From positions 11,127,254 to 11,191,253 of the forward strand of contig SSBO01000012.1 in the NCBI GenBank assembly GCA_005281725.1: 64,000 nt of DNA, in the 5' to 3' direction. Positions 46,301 to 61,300 of this stretch are shown here, piece by piece. The notes beneath the pieces were generated by a model, which was not told the origin of the DNA, did no database searches, and worked only from the letters and a program-made list of their open reading frames with translations. The stretch is from Wuchereria bancrofti (lineage: Eukaryota; Nematoda; Chromadorea; Rhabditida; Onchocercidae). The position numbers and the translations under genes are program-made. Numbering within the stretch: the stretch's first letter is position 1; every line of letters starts with the position of its first letter.

Positions 46301-49300
46301 AATGCTACTTTAATAAACTTTCATCCATATACTGGTTAGTAATGCAGTAGAATTTGAAATATCAGATGAGTAAAAGTTTGCTTCCTGATTGTATCACAAT
46401 ATTTTCTTTGATTTTGCAAATCTTCGGATAAAACATAACGATTCCAACTTTTTGTTATAGCTATTTCTATGCCTAATTAAAAAATCATTATGATTCGTTA
46501 CATAGTTACACAAAATCTTTAACCAGAAACCTGTGCTTTCTTAGCAGCAAGGATTACTTGCTGCTGATGCTTCAGCTGCTGTTGCGACCGATGCAGCTCC
46601 TTCTGCAATTCTTCAATTTTCCGTTGCTGAAATCGCAACATTTCTTCATGAATAGACAGTGTCGTTGCAGATAGCCTGTAAAAAAAGATTTCAGAAAATC
46701 GCATCAAACAAGAATTCCGTGTGATATAAAATATCTTCATCTTAGTCTATATGGAATAAATCCATCTTTGTTAAATCTTGTTACAATAAACTCGACTATT
46801 TTGGCAAATAAGTAACTGAAAAAAATTAAGAGCGCTTTTCGAATCTAATGAAACTACCTATAAATAGCGTAAAGTGAGGGAAAATTAAAAAGCTTACAAA
46901 GCGCTTGTGTCACTTGGATCAATATGTGCAGGATACTTCTTCACGGTTATTTTTTCAGAATTATTTGGTGGTGATGGAATGTCCGGTGAGCTACCACTAG
47001 CCGAATCCGCCATAACGGGAGAGCAGTGAGGCTGTGCAGATTGCAGCGGTGGACAGAGTGCATTTTGTGATACTGATGTCCCATCCTGAATGTACTTTCA
47101 ATTTTCTATTTTCAGCCGAACATTTCAGCATCAATGACAATCATATCTGCATCAAAATGCAGTGGCATCATATAATGCTACAATTAAAAACTATGTCACT
47201 GAATTTATGGAAATGTAGTAGACTACCAACATCAAACAAACGCTTTAAACCATTATAACCGAATACCCTCCTCTCTTGACGATCTTCAGAACAACAAATG
47301 TTCTCTTCAAATAAAATTGTTGTCAGTGATTAATCAGGCACTCTTATTACGTACGTTATTCATTTACTTTTTAAACTACTTTTACGAGAGCAATTCCTCC
47401 AAAACCACCAATACAAAAGCACAACAGTTCTCCACTACAATTTTATCCAACATTATTTATACCACTCGAAATACTTCCCTAAAATACTTTCTCTCTTGGT
47501 TTGCAATAAAAGCAGAGAGACAGAGAGGAATAGGGAGAAATTCGTTGAGACATAATTTCAACTAAATATATTGCCGTTTTTTTGAATACACCCTTTTCAA
47601 GAGTAAATCCTTAAAGCAATGACTGCTATAATGTTCGAAAAAGTGACGAGTACTTGACTAGTTTTCCTCAAGATTTCCAAAACATTTTCTCACAGATTTT
47701 ATATTTGCTTTATTCTGCTCAATAGAAATGAATAAAAAAAAGAGCTTATGGTGCACTACATGCAATGCAACCTTTGCAATAAATGGAGAAAACAATGATA
47801 GACTACTCCTAACTTTTATTTACTAAAATGAAGACGGTGTGCGTTGAAAATCTCGGAAGATATTTCCCGGCTTGTTCGAATATTGTTCGTTTTCTGCTAG
47901 TCTCACATCACAATGAAAATAATCGGTACCAATATATACATAAACACTATTTTCATATCACACCACACAACAACATTCACCTTCCATAAACAGCAGTTAC
48001 CTTTAAATTATGTCGCGTAATGTTATTACATATAAGGAATTGGTTATGACAGTTTTGTTGCTTTATAGTAGGACGGATAATTGTTGCAGTTCCAGCATGC
48101 TGAATCTGTGTTTGCGTCTGCTGCTGATTGCTATGTGTTGGTGTTTCAGTAACCTGATGTGATACTCCTGTTAATCGCTGATCCGAAGTAGTAGATCCAG
48201 ACAGATGACAACTAAGAACTGGATTTCCTGGCAGTGTGCTTTGTATCAGCTGAGTTTGCTGTTGTTGTTGTTGTTGTCCAGTTTGCATGACGTGAGGAGA
48301 AGCTTGATGCTGCAGTTGTTCAACAGAAGACGTTCGCACCAACGTGAACTGAAAATAACAGCTTTGCGAATAAAGAGGAAAAATATTCAGTGAAATATGG
48401 TACCAATCTGGAAATTTCAATGCCACAGAAACCCTTTCCCAAATTTCTCATTTTATCCCTCAAAAATATCATCTAAAAAATTTTTTCATTTTAAAAATTT
48501 CTCATTCTAAAGAAAACTGCTTTTTAACTTTTTTATAATGATTTTACCAAAAACACATTTAACGTACTTGTCCACCTGAACCAAGCTGTGCAAAACTAAA
48601 AGTAGGTTCTGTTTGCACTTGTTGCATCATATTTTGTGATAGTTCTGTAGTGGTTGAGAGTAGCTGCTGTGATCGAATACTGGTGGTAGATTGGGTCGTA
48701 GTACCGTTTAAGGTGATATTATTCGTGAGCGGATATTCGGATGACATACAACAACATTGCACACTATGCGGTACTGTTGCTGTTGCAACAACTGCGCCAT
48801 TGGCATCCACAAGCTGAAACAGAAGACGTCATCGGTATTTCGAGAGTAATCACTTACGCAAAGGCAACGACCTAACCAATGGTTCATATCGAACGGTAAC
48901 TCACGATTAAATTACCATGAATACAACCATTTAATGCTGCACACCTCCTAAGAGTAACATACGTGTATGATCGTGCATTACCAAGAGTCTGATGGTATTT
49001 GCAGTTACCAAACTTTTTCCACTGACCAATTAATAGGTAAGACGGTTGGATTAAACTTATAAAGTAAAAGCAGCAACAGTATCTGTCTGAATTAAGCTTT
49101 CCGCAGATATTCCGTCATGCACCGAGCGACTATCACAATTCCTACATCACAACAGAAGTGATTTTATCAAGTTCTATCCCAAATCGGTAATAGGAAAAAA
49201 TACATGCAAAACTTGGTGCTGTTGTTGTGCTGGAGGCAATTGTACGACAAGAGAGTGCTGCTGCGTTGATTGAGTCCGCTGTACCAAAGGTGAAATAGAA

Positions 49301-52300
49301 TGTTTGTGAGCATAGTCACTGATAACATTACTGATAGGAGGTAACCGATTCGACTGTACTGCAACATCAGGAGCTGGAGACGAAACGGAAATCAAGTCGG
49401 ATGATGAATCCATTAATGTAGTTCCACTGCAGTGATTCAAAATCGATTCCTCGTATGGTCTTAATCGTTCCAGTAATTGTGGCTTTGCACCGGAGACGGG
49501 CAACTGACGCTTTTTGCATTCATTTTTGAGATCTTGCACTCGATAGTCTGCAAGACGGGTTCTTGGCTTTTCATTATCACTCACAGAATTAACCGTTCCA
49601 GATGAAATCCCTGAATAACTGAAATTAGCACTGGAACATTGACAACAATGCTGATTTTCTAGCATTTGTTCGGATATTACAGACTGCACTCCATTCTGAA
49701 CACAATCCGTACCAACTAACGAACTTTGAGTGGATGCTGCCACACAGGGTGATGTTGCGCTCGATGCAACACATTCCTCTGGACAATGCTGTCCTTCCTC
49801 TTCCTAGAACTCATTTCCTTATGAATCTGATTATTGCACTTTTCAAATTTGAATGAAAAGAAAAATCATACCATACAACAGTTAAAATTAGTTTATTCAT
49901 GTAGCATGAGTACCTATGTTGTGCAGAGTTGTTCCTCGACCTATATTATTAGGTGCATTTGCTAAACGTTTTAAAAGTCAAACAGTGTAAAACTTTCAGG
50001 AGTACCTGTGAGGTGCCGAGGGCTCGGGACTTTTCAACCTCACGCTGCCATTGTAAGAACAACTGTTGCTGTTGAAGTAAAAGATCGTAGCTACTCTGCA
50101 TTTCACGCGTATCCTCGTTCTACAAAAGAAAAAACATATCAGCCTGTTCAGGACAAGGATATTTATTAGTGGAGGTGCATTTCGATCAATGTTCTCCACT
50201 GCTAAATGTAGTTCCAATGATAAACATCTTTTGAAGAAACCTAAATAACTCCTCAGTTCTTTCATGCCCAAATAGAGAGAATTGAAAAACATCATTTTCA
50301 TGTCCGGTTTAGGGGAAAATCCCCCCTAAACTCTGCGTACATTTATGCCATATATTAACTGCGTCGGCCCAGTATTGGATTTAACGTAATTTTGATCTTT
50401 AATAAGCGATATAAGCTGAGCACAAGTATTTTCAGTCCAAATCCACTAAATCTCGATCCACAATTTTTTTTTTCTCCAAGAAATTCGTGGAAAAAGATGA
50501 ATGTAACCTGTTCACTGATATTAAATAATGAAGCATTATCGCTAACGTAAGATACTCCATGAGCCACCAATGCATCATTTATAGTTTCCGCATCCTGAAC
50601 AAATAGCAACTAATTAAAATTAAAACCTAATTAAAAGCCATCGTATCTAATCTTTACGACTCTTTCAAACACGAATTCTTTAATCTGTTATAGTTAAATT
50701 TCTTTTCTAAAGAAATTTCCTATGTAATTTGCCTATATGCAACTCATACTAATTTAGCTATGTAAAAACGCCTTAAAATACATTGTCGTATTATACATGT
50801 AATGAAGCTACATCTCTGACTACCGATTTGTTTATAAATTTCACCAGCAATAATTAATAACAAGCATACTTGATAATCTGTAGAAGCAGAATCTTGCAAC
50901 TTTAACTTTGATCGAGCATTCGGTGATGGTAATGTTTGATCATATGGTGTTCGATACTGCGAACTTTTTTTACGAACTTTTGATTTGGCCAAACAAACAT
51001 TTGGTAGTTTTCTCTGATAAGCACAAGCTGGTGTCGCGGATATTACCTCCATCTCTATTCAATTATTATTATTATTTAGTGATAATATAAATAAAAAAAT
51101 TTTAATGGGTGAAATCAAATTAAATGCTTATTAATAAGCTATCTTTGCATACTTCAGATAAGAATGCGACTAGTGAACTTCTCCAAAAATTAAATGATAA
51201 AATTACCCGATTGCTTCTCTTCGTTTTCAGCCCCTTTTCTCTGACTAGTTTTAGTGAACAATAAGCGGCCCTCTAAAAAGAAAGGGAAAAGACTTTGAAA
51301 ATACTCAAATAATCAAAACAAAGTTTGCCTTGTTTGGTTGGCTGAGAGCAGTATGACGGCTCTTCAGTATACTCACTTCATAAGTTTCACATTTTTAAAA
51401 ACTTTCAAGCTTCCGAGCATAGAAAAAAACTAGTGTTACATTTTGAACAGCGCAATCATCTACAGATATGATCCAAAGTCAGCCTAAAAAAAACCTTGTA
51501 TTGCTTGCTCCAGCTCCGCATCGGCTTGTAAAATTTTCTTGGTGATAAGCTCGAGTGGACCAGGTCGATGCTGCAATTTTTTATTCAAATCGTCTTTTAG
51601 CTTACAGCGTTTCAGCTCCTCGGCCTTCCGCTGAATAGATGGATCCGCATTAGACGCTATAATACGTCAGCATTTAATTGCTATAATATCATTTTTATTT
51701 TCCCTGAAATGTAAGATTTTAACATCCAACAGTAACAACTCAGCTAAAATGTTTCATTCATTTCACTAATCTTGAAAGAAAATACATAAAAACTGTTATC
51801 CCACTAAAATCCATAATAAGGTGAAAAAAAAAACTGCAATAAATACTAGCCCTGATCTTGATGGTGAATATATGAAATGATTTGACAGAATCCACCAACA
51901 GAGCTTTGGAATTAGACTATAGCTAAAAGTGTGGAAGTTACGAGCAACTAAATATGAAATTTCAGAAAAATATTTCAAATATATTTTCACTGGAGAACTG
52001 GGAACACAACTAAAAATCCACATTTTCTTCACGGGTTTACGGTAAGTACAATTCAAACAAGAGTGAAATTTAAAGTTTTAGAAAGAATTGAAGATTTTCA
52101 GTTTTGTCCTTTTCATAGGAAATCGAAAAATGGACAAAACTAAATCAAAACTACTTAAGTAAGCGCTTTTCTCTCAAATGTAAGAAGAGAAAACTTGTCT
52201 AGTTATTAAAGGATATATGACAAATCGATTAATAACTAACAGATATAAAATGCAAAAGAAAGCGGAAAATAAGATTCGTAAATCTAAAACTTGCAATAAA

Positions 52301-55300
52301 CAATACAACAATGCATTTAAATCAAATCTAGGACTAACAATTTTCATATGTATCACTTTCTATAATTTAACAACGCAAAAAGTTATTTGAATAATCTGTA
52401 ATCAAGTTCAAGATAACAACGGTACTTTTGTATAGCTTAAACAAGTTTGAATCAAAGATAAAAATTACCAGTGAGTAAGATGTGCTGCGTGACAAGCTTC
52501 TGTTTGGAGGGGCGCTGTTCGATTTTCCGTTTTAAAGCGTCACGTTCTTTTGATCGCAAAACACTCTTTCGTCTATCGCCTCCGTCCGCTGCAACATTAA
52601 AAACTTGAAATATTGTTAATTTGTTTAGAAACGCAAAATCGATAATTATCTGCTTGTGAAAAAATGAGTGATCAGATGAAGAAAGTGATCGACAATAAAA
52701 AGACTCACCACAAGGTGAGGGATGAATTATGCTTAGTCATTTGCTTTGTGGAAAATAATTTGAGACAATTTCGGAATCGAAAGAAGGACAAAACAGCTTC
52801 ACGAGATTTTTGCATTAACGTATCGATTTTCAAAAGCGAGATTCCCATTAGATATATTAACAATTACTATGAATTGTCGGACACAATACGAAATTACGAA
52901 AATGTTTCATTGTAACGATCTTACCCTGGCATCAGTAAAAAGACATAGGTGCAGTCAAGACATATAAGAAAAATAAAAGGAGAGATGAATATTGTCTCAA
53001 TTTCGAAGTTAAACTGACCAAACTATACAGTCACTCTAAAGGTCAGATATTTGGGATATTTAATCATGAAAGAACTCTTATTATCATCACGCAGTAAAAA
53101 AAAGAAAACAAGCTATTAACTTGCATCATCCAGATCTACACTAGTAAACGAATCCCAATTACCGAATTCCACCTCAATCGAAAGTTCGCAAATAATAAGT
53201 GAGAAGTAAGATAGGTCACTGAATCAGATGGGAAGATTCACTTCTACGTTTCTATAAAGTTCGACACATTCGTAACAAAATAGAATGAAATACATGACTT
53301 TTTTTTTGTTACGAAAACAGACCAAATCAGAACACGGTATGACCCTATATATATAACCCCTATTTTCTAATATTACTTCCAAATAATTAAATTAACTATC
53401 TCAAAATAGATTCAGATTTCGTAACAAGAGAGGAAAAAAAAAACAGAACAAGTATCTATCTATCTATCTATATTAATAATGGCGAATTGAACCGTAAAAT
53501 AAAAACGAAAAAGGGTATATTTGAGAACGGCGAATCTTCTTGTTGAACTGAAATCAAGAAAAAAAAAATCTTTTTGGCAATCAAAAACCTATTCAATATC
53601 GACGACTATTTCTTCCTTCTTCTCTCTTCCAGGAGTGGAAGGAGAGAGAGAGCTGAATAGAAAAAGAGAAGGGGCGGTGGTGCTCTTTGGGTAATTAAAC
53701 GACAGCTTTTAGTAGACAAAAAAGAAAATGCTAAAAATGCTACACTGTCAGAAGCAGTTAGATCAGTTTTCTTTTGGAGAACTTAAGCAAGAATTTTTCG
53801 GAAATTGATTCGGAAGTTTAAATTCCAATTGTCACAATCTAAAAATTTGTCCAGAATAAATTCTACATAGAAGGAGAGAATAGTTCAGACATCATCTATT
53901 ATATTCATTAATGCTCAATAAGACCAACGATTTCTCATCACCACTTCCATTTGATAGCACGGAACATATATGTGAATATTTGAGACGGAACAAATGACAT
54001 GTAAGAAAAAAATTGGGTAATTGAATGATGGTTTTTAATAGGCAAGAAAGAAAACCCTAAAAATGCTACTTTTTCATTAGAAGCAGTTAACTTTGCTTTC
54101 TAGAAGACTTAAAACAATTTTTTTAAAAGAAAATTCAAACAAAAATAACTTAACCATATTTTTCACGTATAACCATATTTCATATAACCATACTTAACCA
54201 TATTTTTCACGTATTTAAGTGAACCCAGATCTTTAACAGATCTCTCAACCTATGATGATCCTAGCAACGACAATAATTTATCACGAAAAATATCAAAGAT
54301 GCTAAGACACACTAAAACTATTACTAAAACTGTAATCATAACGGATCAAACAGAGGAATTTAAAAGGAATTATTACTCACCAAAACAACGTAAGAAAACA
54401 CATTCTAGTTTACAATGAAATTACATACACCAATATATTCAAAAAAAAGGTGAAATTATAATCATCAGAAAATATGAATGAACACTCCAAGCCGTTCTCT
54501 TTCTGAACCTAATAAATTACAATACAATCAGTAGTCATCTTTATGTACTTCTCTGCTGTTTTCTTTAATAAAGAAATTGTAAGATAGAGAAAAACAATTA
54601 ATGGGTCGGTGTCATCCTTTCAAATCGATTGCTGCTAACGGTGAAATAGGGCACTGTTCAGATATGAAATATCAAATAATGAAAAAATTCAATAAATAAA
54701 AAGTGCATTCTTCATAACAGGAACCCATGCTATACCCACAGAACAACTGATTTGCTCTTGCACAAAAAAACAAGAAGAAATTTTTGAGAAATGAAATCCC
54801 GTTAGCTTCTGAAAATGACCACATAAACAAAACAGTTATAGGTTATAGTGATTATACTAGGGAAGATTTAATCGATCAACTAATAAATCGAACTTTTATA
54901 TCACTGTAATCTGCAGTACTATCAAAATCTTTCTAATACTCTTATAGCATTTAAAAAAAAAAAACGAATACATCGCTATTTCCTAACAACAGTAGCTTGT
55001 AGAAACAGTTACAAATTCTGCATTGTTATGCGTTGCTACTTTGGAATCTACCTAAAAATGACAAAATACGCATTTGCTCACGGAATGTCAAAGTGTTGAT
55101 TCCGCACTGTCTTGAAGATATGCGTACCTCACATAGCAGATGCCAATGATCGTCCTACAAAAAACGCACATGGGGAAACGGAACGATGTTTTACAAAAAC
55201 TAGATGAAAATTGGAGTACGGAATCGAAATCAATGAAATACAGTAAAATCGAGCGGGACGAGTGACAGTGGTATTATCCGATAAATGAATTGCAAATTGG

Positions 55301-58300
55301 CTTCTTTATATATAATAAATACACCATTATTAATAACAACAATATCCACTCTCACACATTCAACTGCTTCCTAACTTATCAAGCCTTACCGATCTATGTA
55401 GATCAGCCTCATAATATAAAGGCTCACCATAGATTTCTACGTCACTTGCATCAAACTACTTTACTTTAATTTTCTATCCGCAGTTATTAGTCACCAATTT
55501 CGTTGTAATCTGCCGTCATCCTAATCACTCTTTTTCTGCAGTAATCTGTATCAGAAATTATCCTTACTGACCTCACCAAGCACAAGATACTACTGCAATA
55601 CTGCACAGTCTGTATTTTTGCTTTCGGTAACAAAACAAACGTATTACTGCTCAATATCACAAACGCTTTTTTACAACCGGAAAACACATACGACCATTAG
55701 TACTATCACTTATCATTAATCACTCTTTTTCTCACTCTACACTATTAGCCTCTACCATTGCTCTATACCCACTGTAATCAAAGATGAAACCAGCAGAAAG
55801 ATGTAAGACAAAAACCTAATTAATTGTATGAAATTCAAATACTCTGAACATTAAAAAAATGTGAAAAAAACCAGTGATAGTATGCAACTGTAGGAAACGA
55901 GCCAGAATCATAGCACTGAAGCAGAACCGATTTATGGCTAACGGAAACCGAACGAATATCTCATAAGCGTATTTTCCACCTTTTCTCATCTGCCTCTTAT
56001 AACACTCTTCATTGTTCATAACGATAAAAAGTGATCTTACTTGATGGAGCATAAACGAATGTTCCCTGAGTGACGTTCCATAATTTTATCAACTTCACTG
56101 CTTGCATCTATGTGTGCTTTTGCTACAAAGCAAAATCAAGGAACATATGGTGAAAATGCAAAACTAAGGGAACTGCCACTTTTTCCTTTTCAAATCTTAC
56201 ATACTCAGTTCCAGGAATGGCACGATACCAGTAAATTTGAAGAGGTTACAATCGACAAAAAAGTTATACAACTTTACAATAATCCTTGTTTGAAATTCTC
56301 ACATCGCATAACAACCTATCTAATTGTTCAAATTATTCTTATTCCCATACTGGTATATTCTCAGTTCTAAAAAAAAATCGAAAAATCAGAAGAGCAACAA
56401 GATTCGTCACAAACTAATAACCATGAATTTTATGCATCTCCGCTGTTGCAGTCTTAAACAGTAATCAGAACAGCAAACTACTAGCTAGTTTAATACCTCT
56501 AACAGAATAACAATAATGATACGAGTCCATATCACAATATTTACCATTTTCCATAAATAAAATTAACCCACTCTTTCATGTCAATTCGAAGATTTCATTT
56601 TAAAGTCAATGATTATGCTCATGAATATTCCGGAAAACGATTGCACCTCGAAACTGCAAAAAAAAAGAATCGTAGAAATTGAAAAACCATTGCATTCTTC
56701 TATATTTTGACAAAAAATGGTCATGTCGATCCATCATGAAATATTTACTTATAGATTAAGCTTAGACTGCCACTGGAAGTACACTGTTTCTTAAACTTCA
56801 GTTAAAACTGAAAGGATGTTGTTGAAGAGTGAAGTTAAAACCAATTATTCGTACCGTTCACAATGAAGGTACAAATTACTTAATTTGTGGAACTTAATAA
56901 TGAAGCTAAATTTTGCGCAGAAATAAGTATAGCCAGTAAACAAATGAAGTAGATTCAAAGAACATATGTTAACATTGTTTTGTTTAGTAATATGATATCA
57001 TCACTAATAGATATATTGCGACAAATAAATGCACGATCCTTATTGTTCCATACATTCTATGGATTCAGTGGCTTTATTATTTGTAATAACATTTCAAGTG
57101 AAAAAAAAGGAAAAAATGAATTCTTTTCGAGATATCATTAAAGATAATGCTGCCAAATTCATTGAGTCTATGTGCTTCCCTACTTCATTAAGCAGTTGAA
57201 GATTTTAACAAATGCGTTGAATTTCTGGAAGTATACGGAGACTAAATTTACCCGAAAAATGAAGAAACTTAAATATGAAAACATATAAATGAGATACATC
57301 CAAAGAACACATGTTAACGCTGTTTTGGATAGTGAAGCGAAAAATCAGTCTGGACATGCAAGCGTATTATTGATGGTTCTCAAAGCTTTTCAAGAAGACA
57401 AAATTTAAGATTTTTTGTACAGACTGCAAATCATTACATATGTGTGTAAGCGTGCTTTGTGACCATGAAATGCGGTTTTCTTTATTCCACCCTATACCTC
57501 TCTCTTTCTCTCCCTTTTTTTAAATTCCTCAAAAATAAACATTTTTCACTTCGCCATTGCTACCGTACTGCAAAAAAGAAAAAAAAAAGACATTGATTAC
57601 AAAAGCTTACTACATGATTGAAATGTGTCACGGATGGAATGCTTTTACTTCTTTAAACAATCTTATAATATGTTCCTTTCTCATTTAACTCTCTCTACTT
57701 GCCCTCTATATTGCGCACAAATTTTCCTTCGGTCTATTCAGTTACTTCCGAAAAAGTGTAGAAAATTACCTCGCGATATATCATCTATTGTATTATAGTC
57801 GAATATTATGAGTTCTAATTTTAGATAGAACCATCAGAAAGAACCCGAGAATGAAGAAATATTATGACGAAAACAATGGACCAGAGAGCCAGACTATTAA
57901 CAGGAAATTCAACAACAGGCTAACTTATCGTATTAGATAAAATTTGTAACAGAGGATTAACATCAGCCAGAAACACATTGATCTCACGAGAATCTTTCCA
58001 GTAATTTCAACAATGATAAAAAAGCATAAAGAATGAACTGATGAATTGAATGTAAGCAGATAAAGTATAGCAATGGAAAAAAAAGAAAAAAATGAAACAG
58101 TAGACTGGTAACAAAACGAATTGATGTAGTAAATGTTTTGTTTGTTGAATTGAAAGAAAAGCGACCGTAGAGCGGTGACAACGACAAGAAAGAGGAATGA
58201 TGACGGCAACAGAATGATATTTCATTTCAACTCAACTCATCCTCACATCTTCCGCCACTTAGCTATTCGTGAATGGAAACGATGATTAGAAGACGAAGTA

Positions 58301-61300
58301 AAGAGGTATGTGCACAGGAAAAATGCAATAGAAGACACATACACACGAACATACAACGAAACGACCGACTACTTGGTAAACAGGAGCAGTTGCTCGAGCT
58401 CAATCATTCCGTCTTTCATCTCCAGCTCCATCCTTGCTTCTGTGTTTATTTGTTACCATCCCTAACGTAAAACTCCATCCACGTCGATCAACGATAGTAC
58501 ATTCTCATAACAGATGAAACCATACCATACCGTACCGTACGTAACATGAGCCAAATTAAACTTTCATTCATATTCATAGCTCTGTGTACCACTTCTAGTT
58601 ATTACTTACTTATGATGTTGTTAAAGGAATAAGGTAAGGATGAACAGAATTTCAGTTCTTTTGAAAATAATTCGATGTCAATATTAACCCAGTTAGCAGT
58701 ATACGAAACAAACAGATTAAAATAAAAAGGAAAGACGGAAACTAGCGGAAAAAACAATAACAAAACAAAAGTTTACTGATGACATGCAATGGAAATGAAT
58801 GCTTTTCCAATGTTCTAAATTCTGCCATTATTCAATTTGTTACACAAAGTAAAGATGCAGCTCAGATGGGGTATAGCTGAAGGTCAACTATCGTAAGGCT
58901 GATCATCAACTCCCAATGCGACAATTTTTAAATAATACTGGCGAAACGATAGAATCAGTGTATGCTATTCAAAAACTACAAAACAACTTTACATCACTTT
59001 GCAGCTATCATACGGCTGCTTATATTCCGGATGCAATTAGTGCTAAGATAAAGTTCATAACCAATGCTTAGAATTCAAAGTCAAATGGATGCTTGAAGTT
59101 CAAATGCGAAATGATACAAATCATCAAAACAACAAAGATGACGAAAAAGAGTGGATTCGCAAAACTTTTCCGAAAACTTATTACTTGCCCGTCAAGCCTC
59201 ATATTACTAAAAAAAAATAGATAAATGTACCAGAAACGAACAAAGCTACAAGAAAAGAAATCTGAAAAAATGTTCGACCTTGACTTTCGAGAGCTTATAT
59301 TTTCCCAGGAACAACCGGGAAAGTGAAGTTACTCCCTTGTACAATTTCAGGTACCCAGACTAATTCATGAATAAATGGGAATTTCTTATCGATCAGTGAA
59401 TTAAGTGTTCTGTATGTACGAGTAGTAGCTAGCTTCTTTCCAACTGACCATATCCAGCCAATTTTTATATCTTAACTCATCAGATCCAAACGTCTTAAAT
59501 TATCTTTGAAGGTTCGGAAAGCCCAATTTCAGGCCATTAGTACAGAAATAGATCACATGCCAGTCTTTAACCAGTGAAGGCTTGTTTGTCCGAAAGCATG
59601 CGCATGCTCAATTACTGCAAAATACTTTAAAAAAAAGCGGCAAAAACAACGAAATTTTTTGTAAAGTATATAAGTGGAATTTGAAAAGGATGCTACGCGA
59701 AGGCGTTTTACATTACGACTGATAAGCTGAAATCTGATAAATTTTTAGAAAATGCATCAGCTCATTACAACGAAAAAAATGCGCAACAACTGTCGTCCGT
59801 TGTGTGGGGTCCACACTGCCACAAAATGATTCAAATTATCTGAAATAAACAAATGAATCCAACCATGCTTGCAATTCCTCTAACTCCCGCAACGGATTAA
59901 TCAGCAGCAGTACCCTTTAGGAAAACATCGTATTTTCCAATGAATCATATAAATAGACATACACACTCACACATGAAGCAGTGCCTCCACTTACGTCACA
60001 ACACTCATTCTTCTGATCGCATCTCACACTGTTAGATCGACCTTCATTTCCTGTTGACGACATGGAAGTATTAATCTTTAGGCAAAATAATCATACACAT
60101 AGGCAACCGGAAGTCTAATATTTTGTTAAATCATGAAACAATAACTATCGATTCAAAGACCGGAAGTTTAAGCTACCCTTTTAACTTTAAAAAAAAAAAA
60201 AAACATTAAATTTCTATTAAACCTCTACCAACATTTTTTATCATAATGTAGCTGTTTTAATGCTATTTAATATTGAAAATGATGATAAACAATAAGCATT
60301 TTCCGGCATAGTAATCTGGTCAAGTACAGTCATAAGTGACTTCTACTATACTATTTATTCAATAACTAAATTGCAAGCAAAATAAAACTATTTAAAATGA
60401 GCGAAATTTGGAAGGATTTTACAGAATCTTCTACCATCTCTCATTTCTTTAATAAAATTAGGCTCTAATAGCATTATTTAAAGAAGATTAGAAAAGCTTA
60501 TCATTAATCAAAATTCTTCAGCTATAAATAACATAGTAATAATGCATCGTAAAAAACAACACATTGAAGCTTCTTATTCCATAAGGATAAGAGGGAAGAG
60601 TGCGAGGGAATCAATGTGTTCAACGCTATTTGATTTCTGATGACAACTATCGTAAAAATTTGTAGAAGCAATACGTACAAACTGATTAACAATTACTATA
60701 CAGTGCATGGAGGTTAGGAACTGGTTTTCGAAAGCTTTATCATCTCCCTAAGTTTATCCTACTTCTTTCAATGCTGTAATAGTTAGAGGAACCTTGAAAT
60801 TCAACCTTTAACTTAATCTTTCCAAAAAGCTGTAACTCGTATTTCTTCATCAGTTTTCCAGCTATCTACAAACTATTACCGTTGTATCCAGTTTTTTTTA
60901 AAAAAAATTTTTCTTCCACAAACCAAAGAAAAAAGACGGAAGCATTACCTGGAAGAATGCCACGTTGTATAAGATATCCCTGTGCTGGACGACGTTCTAG
61001 CTTCATTCGAAGAGCTGCAAAAGCTACTTTTGCAGGTTTTATCTCTCTTTGCTGCACAAGGATAAATAAATATATATATATATATATATATAAGTAAACT
61101 TAAATGCATTGAAGTTATACATTAATCAGTTGAGGAACGTATAATGTCGACGCACTACTTTACCATTCAACGAATTTTCAAAATACAACTATGGATATTT
61201 ATGAAAGAGATAACACATGGACATCATCCTAGTTGGTCAGAATCCAAAAGAAGAAATATCTTCTGCCATAAGTGGAACAGCAAAACAATTAAACAACAAA

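Larger units (their letters stand above)
52589..60948 (-). other. 8.4-kb intron between RPEL1 and RPEL2 of the MRTF gene
   Basis: By far the longest intron in the window; others are mostly 50-1,300 bp. It contains diverged duplicated segments (53688-53809 with 54013-54130; 56940-56985 with 57285-57330), CTAT repeats at 53454-53472 and purine-rich runs. No nested gene with family resemblance was found on either strand. It may hold an internal promoter or enhancers. Confidence 0.7.

Noticed and set aside
52664..52915. Plus-strand frame of 83 codons inside the large MRTF intron
   Set aside because: It has an ATG and charged composition but no family resemblance; one frame of this size is expected by chance in 8 kb of AT-rich intron.
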